From positions 1,364,001 to 1,428,000 of the forward strand of contig NZ_CP147012.1 in the NCBI RefSeq assembly GCF_037126285.1: a stretch of 64,000 bases of DNA, read 5' to 3'. The notes under the pieces are model-generated. The model had not been told where the DNA came from, made no database searches, and was given only the letters and a program-made list of their open reading frames with translations. Source of the DNA: Bernardetia sp. MNP-M8. Its GTDB lineage: Bacteria > Bacteroidota > Bacteroidia > Cytophagales > Bernardetiaceae. The translations under genes and the position numbers were made by a program. Positions 17,106-26,974 of this stretch are shown one piece after another; the stretch's first letter is position 1; every line of letters starts with the position of its first letter.

Positions 17106-18059
17106 TTATCTAGATTCAATTTTTAGAGGAGTTTTTGATTTTATCCAACCTGAAAAGTATAGCCGTTCATTTGGCGTACCAATCATGGAATCAAAAATTC
17201 TACGATGTATAGCTTTTGGAGGAAAAACGATTAGATACCAATATACTTCATCTACAAATCTTGTAGCCAATACTCTACCTGTTTGTTTAGGTGGTATTAC
17301 AGCTATTGTATTTTCATCATAATAATATTGCATAATACTATCTTTACCAGTAGTATAATCTACCATTTCAACAAAATCACCATAAGTTCTAGGGTTGTAT
17401 CCAAACAAATATACAGTATCTGTGGTGGTAAAAATTATATTTTCTTTTAATTCTGTTGCACCTTTTACATAACGATCCTTTTTTAAATAACATATTTGTT
17501 CTCTTAAAAATAGACTGTCACTTTCATAAGCATAAACATCATTACAAATGAAATAATTATCACAGCAACCACTTGATTCTACTTCTATTAATAAGATTTG
17601 ATTTTCATCCCTAGAAACTTTTATAACATTCCCCCAATCAAATATTTTACATATTTTGTATTTTCCATCTCTGTTTAATCCCCAAACAGATGAACGATTT
17701 CTTTCCATTACAGGCAGCTCTTTAGTCATTGGTTGCACTACAACATCTACTATTCCATCATTTTTAGAACTAAAAAGAAGCATATCTTTTGTAGGAGACC
17801 ACCCTACTTCGCCATCATATAAAGAGTCTGGTATAACAACCCACACATTATATAAGTTAATCGTTTTTCTCGCATTTTCGTGAACAAGTAGATTTTCACA
17901 ACTACGAAGAATTTTCAACTTTTTATAGAATGCGACATCTGCTGTATCAGTTTCTAACTTTACTTTTACAAAACCGTCATAACTATAATATTGCCCAAAT
18001 CCCTCAAACACTATTCCCAAAAAGAGAAAAGAAAACAGCATCAAAACTTTGATTTTCAT
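17106..18059 (-). CDS. Secreted hypothetical protein
   Basis: A 317-residue protein with a signal peptide (cleavage after EGFGQ) and no family I can name. The body has strand-like segments with WSPTKDMLLFSSKNDGIVDVVV and SSVWGLNRDGKYKICKIF, reminiscent of propeller-like repeats, and a CCDNYF cluster. It follows the OmpA gene at 18146 by 86 bases on the same strand and may be the last gene of that envelope group. Confidence 0.75.
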   Translation of the reverse strand: MKIKVLMLFSFLFLGIVFEGFGQYYSYDGFVKVKLETDTADVAFYKKLKILRSCENLLVHENARKTINLYNVWVVIPDSLYDGEVGWSPTKDMLLFSSKNDGIVDVVVQPMTKELPVMERNRSSVWGLNRDGKYKICKIFDWGNVIKVSRDENQILLIEVESSGCCDNYFICNDVYAYESDSLFLREQICYLKKDRYVKGATELKENIIFTTTDTVYLFGYNPRTYGDFVEMVDYTTGKDSIMQYYYDENTIAVIPPKQTGRVLATRFVDEVYWYLIVFPPKAIHRRIFDSMIGTPNERLYFSGWIKSKTPLKIESR

Positions 18060-18145
18060 AGTTATTTTTAATTTATTAATTTTGTTTTTAGCCGAAAACT
18101 AAAGTTTACGGTACTTTATTTCTCATTCTAAAGAATGAGCTACAT

Positions 18146-19807
18146 TTACTCGCTTATCAGTATTTCTACACGTCGGTTTTTGCTTCGTCCGTTTTCTGTA
18201 GCATTGGTTTGTGTAGGATTTTGTTCGCCTTTTGGAATAATTTTAATTTTAGATTTGTCAATTCCTTTGCTTTCTAGGAAATTTTGAACGGATAAAAGTC
18301 TTTTTTGTGATAGATTTTCATTGTACTCATTACTTCCCTTTGAATCGGTATGACCTGTAAGAATTATTTTTTGAGAATTATTTTTCTCTGGATTTTGATT
18401 AAAAACAGCAATAAGATTTTCTAAAACTTGAATAGAATTTTGGTCTAATTCATCTGAATCAAAAGCAAAATAAACGATTTCTAATTTTGTGATTTTCTCC
18501 GTTTTTGCTATTTCTTCTTTACAATCGTTTATCTGTGTTTTTCCTAACTCAATTTTAGTATATTTTTTTATTGATGGAATTTCTATCTTTTTAGTTTCAA
18601 AAAACAGTTCTTGTTCGAATCCTTTTTCGGTTTCTATGATTTGTTTGTACGATTTTTTGGTTTTTGGAGGATTAGAAACTAGTAAAACATACTCGCCTTT
18701 ATTTCTTGCATTGGTAAAACTAACACTAATTTCTTTGTCATTTTCATCATACAAACTCACTTTTGCATCAATCGGGTTTTCATCACAACCCACAATATTT
18801 CCTTCTAAAAGCAAAACAGGTGAAGGTTTTATCTCAGGCGAAGCATTGATTAAATCGGCATAAAAAATATCGCCTTCTCTCACAAAATAGGCAGCCTCCC
18901 CAGAAGCCGTCAAAACAAAACCATAATCATCTTTATCAGTATTGAAAGGCGCACCAATATTAAAAATCTCAATTGCATTTCCATTCTCATCAAGCAAAGC
19001 CTTAAAAATATCAAGTCCACCAAAACCACCATAACCATCAGAAGCAAAATAAATCGTTTTGTTATCAGCAGCTAAAAAAACCGAACGCTCATTTTTGGGC
19101 GTAGAAATAGGCATTTCTGTGCAAACTGTCCATTTTCCAGTCGAATCTTTTTTACTCCAATACAAATCCATATCTCCACTATAGTTTGCACCAGCAGCCA
19201 CAATAAACATATTAAAATCAGAAGAAACACTCATTCCGTCGGTTGCATAGCCACCATATTTTGAAAACTCTCTTCTAAAAAAACTATTTATTCCTTGTCC
19301 TAACCCTTTTATGTTTGTCCAAGAATTACCTTTTGTTTTTGTTTCGTATTTAGCTTGATAATAAGGACCTCCTTCTGACATCCAATTTCTTCGCCACGAC
19401 TGAAAAACTACCTGTTGTCCATCTTGGCTTACAAAAGGTTCGTCTTCTCCTGAAGAACTATTTATTGCTTTTAAGTTTTGGGCTGTTGTCCATTTCCCAG
19501 TGGAATCTTTTTTAGAAAAATAAATGTCTCCATCATAACGAACTTGATTTTTATAGATTCCAGATTTTATAGACCAACTTTCGCCTCCTCTACTGCTCAT
19601 AAAAAATAGATATTTTCCGTCTGGGGTAACCGATAGATTTGTTTCTCTACTTTCAGAATTCAAAACCTCAATCGCTTCAATATGAACAGAATCTGGATGT
19701 TTTAAAATCTTTGGAAGATTCTTAGAATCTTGAGCAGAAAGAAAACTAACTTTGAAAATCAGAATTATTGATAATATAGATAGAAAATAGAGTTTATTTA
19801 CTTTCAT
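18146..19807 (-). CDS. OmpA-family protein with PD40 propeller
   Basis: A 553-residue envelope protein. I place the start at the second Met (19807), which opens a proper signal peptide ending FLSAQ; the longer frame begins 72 bases earlier with non-signal residues. Repeats of the PD40/WD40-like type (GKYLFFMSSR, QVVFQSW, TIYFASDGYGGFGGLDIF) form a beta propeller over residues 40-300. A carboxypeptidase-like or Ig-like segment follows, then a C-terminal OmpA domain from about 440, with LTGHTDSKGSNEYNENLSQ and GRSKNRRVEILIS, which binds diaminopimelate in peptidoglycan. Similar proteins anchor outer-membrane machinery such as type IX secretion or gliding parts; the exact role is not shown. Confidence 0.88.
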   Translation of the reverse strand: MKVNKLYFLSILSIILIFKVSFLSAQDSKNLPKILKHPDSVHIEAIEVLNSESRETNLSVTPDGKYLFFMSSRGGESWSIKSGIYKNQVRYDGDIYFSKKDSTGKWTTAQNLKAINSSSGEDEPFVSQDGQQVVFQSWRRNWMSEGGPYYQAKYETKTKGNSWTNIKGLGQGINSFFRREFSKYGGYATDGMSVSSDFNMFIVAAGANYSGDMDLYWSKKDSTGKWTVCTEMPISTPKNERSVFLAADNKTIYFASDGYGGFGGLDIFKALLDENGNAIEIFNIGAPFNTDKDDYGFVLTASGEAAYFVREGDIFYADLINASPEIKPSPVLLLEGNIVGCDENPIDAKVSLYDENDKEISVSFTNARNKGEYVLLVSNPPKTKKSYKQIIETEKGFEQELFFETKKIEIPSIKKYTKIELGKTQINDCKEEIAKTEKITKLEIVYFAFDSDELDQNSIQVLENLIAVFNQNPEKNNSQKIILTGHTDSKGSNEYNENLSQKRLLSVQNFLESKGIDKSKIKIIPKGEQNPTQTNATENGRSKNRRVEILISE

Positions 19808-19884
19808 TTGGAATCGGATTGGGAGAGTTTTTTTGATAGAAGAACGGAAACAAGGTATGAATATTTTGCGATTTTTCACTAAAT

Positions 19885-19932
19885 GAAAAAAGCATTTTAT
19901 TCCCTACAATGAGCAAGAATAAAATGCCTTTT
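19885..19932 (-). terminator. Terminator after propeller-OmpA gene
   Basis: GCATTTTATT / AATAAAATGC with a 16-base loop and A/T runs outside, 26 bases past the stop of the 19959-21323 gene on the minus strand. Confidence 0.75.
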
Positions 19933-19958
19933 ATGATTATTATTTTTTGACAATAAAA

Positions 19959-21323
19959 TTACTCAATAATCCTCATTTCTACTCTTCTATTTTTTTGTCT
20001 TGATGATTCACTAGTGTTATCTGAAATGGGTTTTGTTCCTCCGTAGGCTTTTGTTTCTATTCTATTAGCTTCTATATTTTTTCTCATCAAATAAAGTTTT
20101 ACAGCATCAGCTCGTTCTTGTGAGAGTTTATAGTTTAAGGTTGCATCCCCTGCTGTGTCGGTATGACCTGAGAGTTCTATTCTGACAGCCTGATTTTCTT
20201 TCATAAATTCTACCAATTCAGAAATTCCTGTTGTATCACTAAAAATGGCTGTCGCTCTTTCAAAACCAATATGCAAACGAACAATGTCTCCCTTTTTTAT
20301 AGATGTAGTTCCTAGTCTAAATTCTCCTTCAGGAAGTGTGTTGAGTTGGGAGAGTTTAACTAATCCTTGTCCAAAAGTTCCTGCCCAAACTGTTTTGTCT
20401 TGTGGGTTTTGCACTAATGTACTGACCATTGTAGAGGGAAAAGCAGAATTCTGAGGATTAAAAACAGTCCATTTGTTATTTTCAAAAAGAGATAATCCAC
20501 TCAAAGAAGCTGCCCATAAGCTCTCCTTTGTTGGAAGCATGGTTCGGAATTGATAATGTACATCTTTAGATATGGTTTGTTTTTTATCTCCCACAAAAAA
20601 CTGTGCTGTACTTTCTAAAGTTGAGCTGATTAATAACTCATTTTGAGGAGAAAATGCAATGGAGTTGATAGGCTGGTCTTTCAAAGAAGGATAAATTTTC
20701 AGACGATTATCTTCATCTAATGTATAAAGTCCTCGTTCTGTAGCTATCCATTTTGTATTTTCTTTATCGACAACTATTTCAAAGACTCGTGTAAATGCAA
20801 TTCTTTCAACACTAATCAGAATTTTGAATTTAGAATCAATTCGAAATAATCCTTCTTCTTCTGTTCCTACCCAAATTGTTTTGTATTGGTCTTCTGTTAT
20901 ACAAAGGACTGTATTTTTATTAGATTTTGAAGGAACTTGCAAATGTGAAAAGTTTCCTGCTGCATCAATTTTATAAATTCCTGCTCCATACGTTCCGATA
21001 TATTTATCGCCATCTTTTCCGATAGCAATACATTTTATACCATAATCTTTTAATTCTGAGTTTTTGGGTGTGTAGATTGTAGAATCTTTTTCAGACCAAT
21101 GTACCAATCCACCTCCTGTTGCTATCCAAAGCGAATTATCACTTTTATCGAAAGCTAAATCATTGATAAAGTTGTGTGGAATAGAGGAGTTTTTATCATT
21201 ATATGTATCAAAATGCCAAGTTGGTATGCTTTGAGCAAAGCTAGACAGTACAAAAAAAGTATAAAAAAACAATAGACAAACAACCTCTCTAAAGGTTGAT
21301 AAGGGCAAAATATAGTTATTCAT
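19959..21323 (-). CDS. Propeller-OmpA envelope protein
   Basis: A 454-residue protein starting at the ATG at 21323 (a GTG one codon earlier is also open). After a signal peptide (cleavage near SSFAQ) come repeats of the two-component-regulator propeller type: NSLWIATGGGLVHW, DKYIGTYGAGIYKI, KTIWVGTEEEGLFRI, TKWIATERGLYTL, KTVWAGTFGQGLVKL, about seven blades. The C-terminal 110 residues are an OmpA domain (IELSGHTDTAGDATLNYKLS, SSRQKNRRVEMRI). The blade type normally senses signals in hybrid histidine kinases, here fused to a peptidoglycan anchor instead of a kinase. It neighbours another propeller-OmpA gene, so the two may share a location. Confidence 0.88.
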   Translation of the reverse strand: MNNYILPLSTFREVVCLLFFYTFFVLSSFAQSIPTWHFDTYNDKNSSIPHNFINDLAFDKSDNSLWIATGGGLVHWSEKDSTIYTPKNSELKDYGIKCIAIGKDGDKYIGTYGAGIYKIDAAGNFSHLQVPSKSNKNTVLCITEDQYKTIWVGTEEEGLFRIDSKFKILISVERIAFTRVFEIVVDKENTKWIATERGLYTLDEDNRLKIYPSLKDQPINSIAFSPQNELLISSTLESTAQFFVGDKKQTISKDVHYQFRTMLPTKESLWAASLSGLSLFENNKWTVFNPQNSAFPSTMVSTLVQNPQDKTVWAGTFGQGLVKLSQLNTLPEGEFRLGTTSIKKGDIVRLHIGFERATAIFSDTTGISELVEFMKENQAVRIELSGHTDTAGDATLNYKLSQERADAVKLYLMRKNIEANRIETKAYGGTKPISDNTSESSRQKNRRVEMRIIE

Positions 21324-21456
21324 CACGAAGAAGAAATTAATTATTCAGTTTATAGGATAGGTAGTTTTATGATAGAATAACGTATTTTTTCTATCAATCT
21401 ATATTTTATACAGATTTTTTGTTGTGCTTTAACCTACTAAAATAGCAAACAGAATG

Positions 21457-22320
21457 TTAATTTTTGATTGAAAACTTATATTTATCACTCAAAATTCTAT
21501 CGCCATGGCGCACTTGAAAATAATATTTCTTTGCTCCGAATGTAGAAGCAGCTTGTTTCCATTCAACACGTTTGTATTCTGTATCAAAAACTTCATCCTG
21601 ACAATAAACAGGTGCTTGGCTTCCTTCTTCAAACAAACAAAGTGTTAGTGTTGCTTGATTTGGGTTTCCATCTAACTTGAAGAAATTCAAATCTAAATCA
21701 ATAATTACTTGTCCAATATCAGCTTGTGGATATGTACCATCTTCTTCTACCAAAAGTAACTTTGGGCTATACCCATTATCTTTTTTACGACTTGCTTCTA
21801 AATCTTTTTTATCTCTATAATAACAATCAAATTTATTGAAAGGAGGTATTTTATCGATAATATCTGTCAGTCCATCCATTACTTCATTTACTTCATTCAT
21901 CTGCTTCAATTGCTTTATTTTATTAACAATGAACTCATTATCTTCACGGAGTTTGCGTTTTTCTTCTCTAATTTCGGCAACACGTTTGTCCTCTAACGCC
22001 AAATAACGATACTCTTTAAACTCTTTTTCTTTTTTAGATAAAGCTCCTTGATAACTTTTGATTGCCTTCTGAAGCTCTTGTGCTTTCCCCTTCAATTCAC
22101 TTGCTTCCTCACTAGAAGATTCTCTGTTTTTGGCAAGGGCACGAATAGTTTGCTCTAATGTATCAATACGGCGTTTCATCGTTTCGATTTCGGTATCTTG
22201 TTCCTTGATAATTTCTCTTGATTCATTAAGAGCTTCTTCTTTTGTGTTGTTACAAGAAGTAAAAAACATACCCGAAAGTAAAAAAACAGGAAAGAATAAA
22301 AGGTAGATGTATTTTTGCAT
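21457..22320 (-). CDS. Coiled-coil lipoprotein
   Basis: A 287-residue protein with a lipoprotein signal (FFTSC, Cys near 23), a long coiled coil over residues 27-150 (repeated ESREIIKEQDTEIETMKRRIDTLEQT-like heptads), and a C-terminal beta domain of about 130 residues that reads KLLLVEEDGTYPQADIGQVIIDLD and ends KYYFQVRHGDRILSDKYKFSI. The build suggests a periplasmic spacer that holds a domain away from the membrane. It heads the envelope group and has its own -7 box at 22403-22410. Family not recognised. Confidence 0.8.
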   Translation of the reverse strand: MQKYIYLLFFPVFLLSGMFFTSCNNTKEEALNESREIIKEQDTEIETMKRRIDTLEQTIRALAKNRESSSEEASELKGKAQELQKAIKSYQGALSKKEKEFKEYRYLALEDKRVAEIREEKRKLREDNEFIVNKIKQLKQMNEVNEVMDGLTDIIDKIPPFNKFDCYYRDKKDLEASRKKDNGYSPKLLLVEEDGTYPQADIGQVIIDLDLNFFKLDGNPNQATLTLCLFEEGSQAPVYCQDEVFDTEYKRVEWKQAASTFGAKKYYFQVRHGDRILSDKYKFSIKN

Positions 22321-22402
22321 TGCGTTGAATTCAGATTTTAGAAAGGGAAGTTTTTATAGAGATAAAAATCTTTGATAGTAAATAGTTTTGTCGTATAAGA
22401 GA

Positions 22403-22410
22403 CAAAGTTA
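22403..22410 (-). promoter_or_regulatory. -7 box upstream of coiled-coil lipoprotein
   Basis: TAACTTTG on the minus strand, about 80 bases before the start codon; no TTG was found at the right distance. The gap 22321-22633 otherwise contains only the terminator at 22553-22593. Confidence 0.35.
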
Positions 22411-22552
22411 CTATTCGTTATGCGTTAAAAAAAATGTATATTCTTGTTTGAAAAAACTTATTTTTGAAATTTTTCACATTTTAACTCCAAAATACGCAAA
22501 ATCTATTAGTTTGAAAATAAACTTTAAAGCTATTAGGGAAAATTTAATAAAG

Positions 22553-22593
22553 AAAAATCCTTTTTTGACAAAAACTATCAAAAAAGGATTTTT
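22553..22593 (-). terminator. Strong bidirectional terminator
   Basis: Perfect 16-bp arms AAAAATCCTTTTTTGA / TCAAAAAAGGATTTTT with a 9-base loop. It lies 40 bases past the stop of the GH108-like gene on the minus strand. Confidence 0.85.
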
Positions 22594-22633
22594 TTAGTTT
22601 AAAAAATTAGACATCACTACCTTCTAAAATATC

Positions 22634-23587
22634 TTATTTTTCGTTTTCAGAAGTAACTACAATTCGGACTCCATTTTCCTTTGTATCACTAATTGTTTTT
22701 ATCTCATCATCTTTTATAGCTGAAGCTACATTTTCTTTACGTTTTGTAGTATCACCATCTCTAGGTGTTTGAAGAGGAACAGAACTAACAATTATCTTTA
22801 CTTCTGAATTATCTTCTAAATTATTCTGAGTTTGAGATGATTTTTCATCTTGTCCATTCTGTAATGTTTTGGCAGAATCATACTCTAATAATTCTTCTAT
22901 TGGAACTTTTGTATCTTCATACGTATCAACTTCATTGGTAGGTTTATCTTCTCCTAGAAAAGATTCAAATTTCTTATGAAAATCGTTGGCTCTTTTCATA
23001 AGTCCTTTTCTATATATCAACATAGTAGAAGAGGCTGTTTTGTTATAAATATAGTTTTTACGCTGTTTGAGAAGCCAATCCCACATTTGTTTTTTAGGTT
23101 GAGATTCAATGGCTTTTATGGTTTGTTGATTGAGTTTTCCTGTGACTTTTAGATTGGTAAAACCATCAGCTTTGAGTCTTTCTTGAAAATACCTAATTGA
23201 AACAGGTGCAGAATAATACATTTCAGCAAAAAAAGCAGCAATTGCCAAATCTTCAATGTTGTTTGCACCTGACATATACCAAAACTGCTCACGGATTTTG
23301 AAAACATCATCATCAGTCAAATATCTGAAACGCTGAACGGTTGAGGGAATTTGAAATGTATCTGCCATAGCCAAAAAAGTTTTCCACTCTACACTTCTAC
23401 TCACATAACGATATGTAGTTACATCATCTGGATTTGGGCGAATGGTATCAATCCCTTCACCTGCATAATTTTCTACGTGAGTAATCCAAGCATTATAAGT
23501 TTGTTTGTGCGACTGACTGACTTTTATGATTCCATAAGCTGCCACCGAAGAAACTGAAGCGATAAGAAGTATGAGAAGCGTTTTCAT
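22634..23587 (-). CDS. Divergent GH108-like peptidoglycan-associated protein
   Basis: A 317-residue protein with an N-terminal signal or anchor (LLILLIASVSSVAAYGI). Residues 35-190 resemble glycoside hydrolase family 108 lysozyme-like domains: ITHVENYAGEG at the usual catalytic-Glu position, LTDDDVFKIREQFWYMSG, EDLAIAAFFAEMYYSAP, and a C-terminal fold with FQERLKADGFTNLKVTGKLNQQTIKAIES, the peptidoglycan-binding half. The usual D-x-D-P-G-G turn after the Glu is not recognisable, so the protein may bind peptidoglycan without cutting it. The last 100 residues are charged and low in complexity. Family assignment rests on pattern memory and is only moderate. Confidence 0.6.
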   Translation of the reverse strand: MKTLLILLIASVSSVAAYGIIKVSQSHKQTYNAWITHVENYAGEGIDTIRPNPDDVTTYRYVSRSVEWKTFLAMADTFQIPSTVQRFRYLTDDDVFKIREQFWYMSGANNIEDLAIAAFFAEMYYSAPVSIRYFQERLKADGFTNLKVTGKLNQQTIKAIESQPKKQMWDWLLKQRKNYIYNKTASSTMLIYRKGLMKRANDFHKKFESFLGEDKPTNEVDTYEDTKVPIEELLEYDSAKTLQNGQDEKSSQTQNNLEDNSEVKIIVSSVPLQTPRDGDTTKRKENVASAIKDDEIKTISDTKENGVRIVVTSENEK

Positions 23588-23742
23588 TGGCTAATTATTT
23601 TAGTTCAAAAAATTAAGTTGTGCTATTTTGTCGTTTTATTTTTTTAACAAAAACGGTTTTTAGGTGGAAAAGTTTTTTTTATTGATTTGAATCCTACCAT
23701 TTTATTGAAAAGTAACATCAACTTGAGATTAGAAATATATAT

Positions 23743-23769
23743 GTCGTCGGTGAGACACCGACAACGGCA
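23743..23769. repeat. GTCGGTG hairpin, copy of dispersed repeat
   Basis: GTCGGTG-aga-CACCGAC followed by AACGGCA, preceded by ATGTC. The same layout is at 14141-14168 and 52733-52757. Here G-C pairs replace T-A pairs within the stem, so the pairing is kept while the sequence differs. Confidence 0.6.
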
Positions 23770-23800
23770 AGAGATAAATTGTTAGGAAGTCTACAGCTAT

Positions 23801-23848
23801 AAAAAAAAGCACAATTATCATTTATAAAAAATAATAATTGTGCTTTTA
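23801..23848 (-). terminator. Terminator after M16 peptidase gene
   Basis: AAAAGCACAATTAT / ATAATTGTGCTTTT with flanking A and T runs, 54 bases past the stop of the minus-strand gene. The gap 23588-23901 also holds the hairpin at 23743-23769 and nothing else I can see. Confidence 0.8.
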
Positions 23849-23901
23849 GATTTACCAATTTGAATTTTTCATTATTGGTATTTCTACCAATATTTTTTTA
23901 C

Positions 23902-26805
23902 TTACTCTCCTTTGTCTTCTTCTGTTGTAGTTTCAGGAAGTAGAACAGCTTTGATATATGCTTTTGTATCCAAATATTTTATAGCTGCATTTTTCACGTC
24001 TTCAACTGTCAAATCTTTCAAGATAGATTTATTTTTTTCTATACTTTCAGGAGTTTCATTATAATAATAAAGTCCTTGTAGCGTAGAAAGCCAGTATTTG
24101 TTTTGAGTTTGGTTTACTTCATTGGTGCGTTTTTCAGCTTCTTTGAATTTCTCTAAATCAGTAGCATCAATATCGCCATTGCGTAATTTATCTACCTCTT
24201 CGATAGAAGCTGCAATCAAATCATCAACATTTTCAGGCGCACAAGGGAATGTAATCATTACATTATAATTTGGAACAGGATATTTATCTACACTTGTATA
24301 AGCACCTGCTGAATAAACACCACCTTTTTCCTCACGCAATTTCTCAATAAGTTTGAAACGCAATAAACCTGCAAGAGCATTCAAAGCAACTTCATCTTTT
24401 GCATCATATTCTGTCATTTCTCCAGCAAAAGAAAGACGCACATTACTTTGTGGTTCTGAACCTTTTTTATAGATTTTTTCTACCATTCCTTTAGGCGAAC
24501 GAGTACCCAAATCTTTGAAGTTTTCAGTTTTATCTGTTGATGGAAGAGTCGCAATATAGGTTTCTAAAAGTGACTTCATTTTTTCTTCATCAAAGTTTCC
24601 AATAAAGAAAAATGTAAAATCAGCAGCATTTGCAAAGCGTTCGTTATACATTTTGTAAGCTGATTGCCAACCTGTTTTTTCTAACTCTTCTACTTTTGGA
24701 AAACCACTACGAATACTTCCATTTGCCATTAATTGGCTGTACTGGTCATAGAAATAATAGTTTGGATTAGAAGCTAAGTTTTGATAAAAACCTTTTTGAG
24801 TAGCTACAAAAGAAGCAACAGCATCGTTATCTTGACGAGGATTAGTGAAATAAAGGTGCATCAGTTGAAGCGCAGTTTCTAAATCTTCTGGAGAAGTACT
24901 TCCTCTAAAACCTTCAGAATATTCAGAGATATAAGGACTAATACGAACCGTTTTTCCAGTCATAAATTTATCCATATCTGAGCCTGAAAGTTCTGCAATT
25001 CCAGATTGAGCAATAATAGAAGAAATATTAGAAACAGCTATGTAATCTTTATCTTCATACAAAGAATGTCCTCCCAAACTATAAGCTGAAACCAAAATTT
25101 CGTCATTTTTAAAGTCTGTTTTCTTCAAAATTACTTTTGCCCCATTCGAAAGCGTAAATTCTGTATAACCTATTTTATCGTTGGTCATTTCCTTTGTAAT
25201 ACTTCCTTTTTTAGGAATATTTGCTTCTTCGATAAGTGAACTAGCAATTTCTTTTTCTTCGTAAGGCTTTAAATCTGCGTTTGCAGCTTCATTCCAAATA
25301 CTTACTAATTTTTCATCATTTGGAAGATTTACACCTTCTTTTTCCATTCCTGTTAAGATAGCAACTCTGTTTTCTTGAGTTATCCAACCTTTAGCCATTT
25401 TATTGACTTGCTCTAAAGTGATAGAAGGAAGATTTTTTTCTAAAAACTCATATTCAAACTTTGCACTTGGAATTGGCTGATTTTCTAGATAATTGTAAAC
25501 ATAATTCATTACAATTCTATTAGACTCTGTTTTGTCTTGTTCTTTATAGGCTTTTTCGTAGCGTTTAGAAAGTTGTTTTTTAGCTCTTTCTAACTCAGAA
25601 CCCGTAAAACCAAATCTTTTCATACGTTCAAACTCTTGTGTAATTGTAGAGAGTCCTCCTTCGATATTATCTTCACGAAGTCCTGCATACAATTGAAGTG
25701 CATCCAAATCACGTCCAATCATATCGCCTTGAAAAGCAAAACTATATAAAAATGGAGGACTTGCTTGTTTTTGTAATTCTTCAAAACGAGCATTAAGCAT
25801 TGTAGTAATAAGCTCGCTTGTATAATTTTCATTCAAATCAGCATAAGTCGTAACTGCTTTTTTAGGCATTTTGTAATACAATTGTAATTGAATTGCTGTT
25901 GCTTCTTTATCCGATACTACTTTTGCTAAAGGCTCTTTATTCAAAGGAGTTTTGAAATTTTTACGCTCTGCTGGATTTTTCACTTTCGGAATGCTTCCAA
26001 ATGTTTCTTTGATTTTGGCTTCCATTTCTGCCACATCAATATCTCCAACGGCTACAATTGCCATAAGGTCTGGACGATACCATTTGTTGTAGAAATTACG
26101 GATAGTTTCATATTTGAAAGATTCCAAAATTTCTTTTTTACCGATTGGTAAACGTTCTGCATAATGTGAGCCTTTCAACAAAGTAGGAAAATATTGAGTA
26201 CGCATACGCTCGTTTGCGCCTTTTCCTCTACGCCATTCTTCGATGACTACGCCACGTTCTTTGTCTATTTCTTCGTCTTCAAACAAAACGCCACTTGCCC
26301 AATCTTTCAAAATCAGCAAGCCTTTATCCACATAACCCACGCTATCTGTTGGGATAGGCAACATATAAACTGTTTCATCAAATGAAGTATAAGCATTCAA
26401 GTCAGCACCAAAACGAACGCCCATTGTTTCCAAATTATCAATCAAATCATTTTTCTTGAAATTTGTTGTTCCATTAAATGCCATGTGTTCGGTAAAGTGA
26501 GCCAAACCTTGTTGGTCTTCATCTTCCAAAATAGAACCTGCATTTACAGCCAAACGAAGCTCAACACGATTTGCAGGCATTGCATTTTTACGAATGTAGT
26601 ATTTCATTCCATTTGAAAGTGTTCCCACTTTTACATTTTCATCAATTGGAATAGGCGTTTTCATTTCAGAACTTTTAGTATTCTTTTCTATTTTCTGTTC
26701 TGTTGTTGTATTTTGTGCATTTGCTGTTGTATAAGCAAAAGGAGTAGCCAAAAATAAGGCTGAAAGCGTGCCTACTTTTAGATAGGATTTTAATGAATAT
26801 CTCAT
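23902..26805 (-). CDS. M16-family zinc metallopeptidase, PqqL-like
   Basis: A 967-residue secreted peptidase with a signal peptide (cleavage near TANAQ). It has two tandem M16 units. The first carries the inverted zinc motif HFTEH (His103, Glu106, His107) and the third ligand in GVVIEEWRRG (about 185). The second unit (from about 540) lacks the motif, as expected for this family of clamshell peptidases. Bacteroidota homologues are periplasmic and degrade peptides or processing products. Transcribed alone, with a clear promoter (26898-26927) and a terminator. Length is normal. Confidence 0.93.
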   Translation of the reverse strand: MRYSLKSYLKVGTLSALFLATPFAYTTANAQNTTTEQKIEKNTKSSEMKTPIPIDENVKVGTLSNGMKYYIRKNAMPANRVELRLAVNAGSILEDEDQQGLAHFTEHMAFNGTTNFKKNDLIDNLETMGVRFGADLNAYTSFDETVYMLPIPTDSVGYVDKGLLILKDWASGVLFEDEEIDKERGVVIEEWRRGKGANERMRTQYFPTLLKGSHYAERLPIGKKEILESFKYETIRNFYNKWYRPDLMAIVAVGDIDVAEMEAKIKETFGSIPKVKNPAERKNFKTPLNKEPLAKVVSDKEATAIQLQLYYKMPKKAVTTYADLNENYTSELITTMLNARFEELQKQASPPFLYSFAFQGDMIGRDLDALQLYAGLREDNIEGGLSTITQEFERMKRFGFTGSELERAKKQLSKRYEKAYKEQDKTESNRIVMNYVYNYLENQPIPSAKFEYEFLEKNLPSITLEQVNKMAKGWITQENRVAILTGMEKEGVNLPNDEKLVSIWNEAANADLKPYEEKEIASSLIEEANIPKKGSITKEMTNDKIGYTEFTLSNGAKVILKKTDFKNDEILVSAYSLGGHSLYEDKDYIAVSNISSIIAQSGIAELSGSDMDKFMTGKTVRISPYISEYSEGFRGSTSPEDLETALQLMHLYFTNPRQDNDAVASFVATQKGFYQNLASNPNYYFYDQYSQLMANGSIRSGFPKVEELEKTGWQSAYKMYNERFANAADFTFFFIGNFDEEKMKSLLETYIATLPSTDKTENFKDLGTRSPKGMVEKIYKKGSEPQSNVRLSFAGEMTEYDAKDEVALNALAGLLRFKLIEKLREEKGGVYSAGAYTSVDKYPVPNYNVMITFPCAPENVDDLIAASIEEVDKLRNGDIDATDLEKFKEAEKRTNEVNQTQNKYWLSTLQGLYYYNETPESIEKNKSILKDLTVEDVKNAAIKYLDTKAYIKAVLLPETTTEEDKGE

Positions 26806-26897
26806 TAGTGAAAAAATTATAGTAGATGGACAATCAATTTATTTAAGAAAAATAAGAAAATTAATCCATTGAAAACTTATATAAAAATTAATAATTA

Positions 26898-26927
26898 CAA
26901 AGGTAAAATTCTTTTCTTAAATAACAA
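26898..26927 (-). promoter_or_regulatory. Promoter of M16 peptidase gene
   Basis: Minus strand -33 TTG (26925-26927), 19-base spacer, -7 box TACCTTTG (26898-26905); one of the best matches to the Bacteroidota consensus in the window. The leader is about 85 bases. Confidence 0.7.
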
Positions 26928-26974
26928 CTAAAAGTTTAGTTAATTTTTAGAAAATAGATTTACTTGATTTATTA

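Noticed and set aside
17047-17322. 91-codon ORF on the plus strand
   Set aside because: Overlaps the 3' end of the minus-strand gene at 17106 and has no coding character of its own.
22388-22597. 69-codon ORF on the plus strand
   Set aside because: Starts in the promoter region of the coiled-coil lipoprotein and ends inside a perfect terminator.
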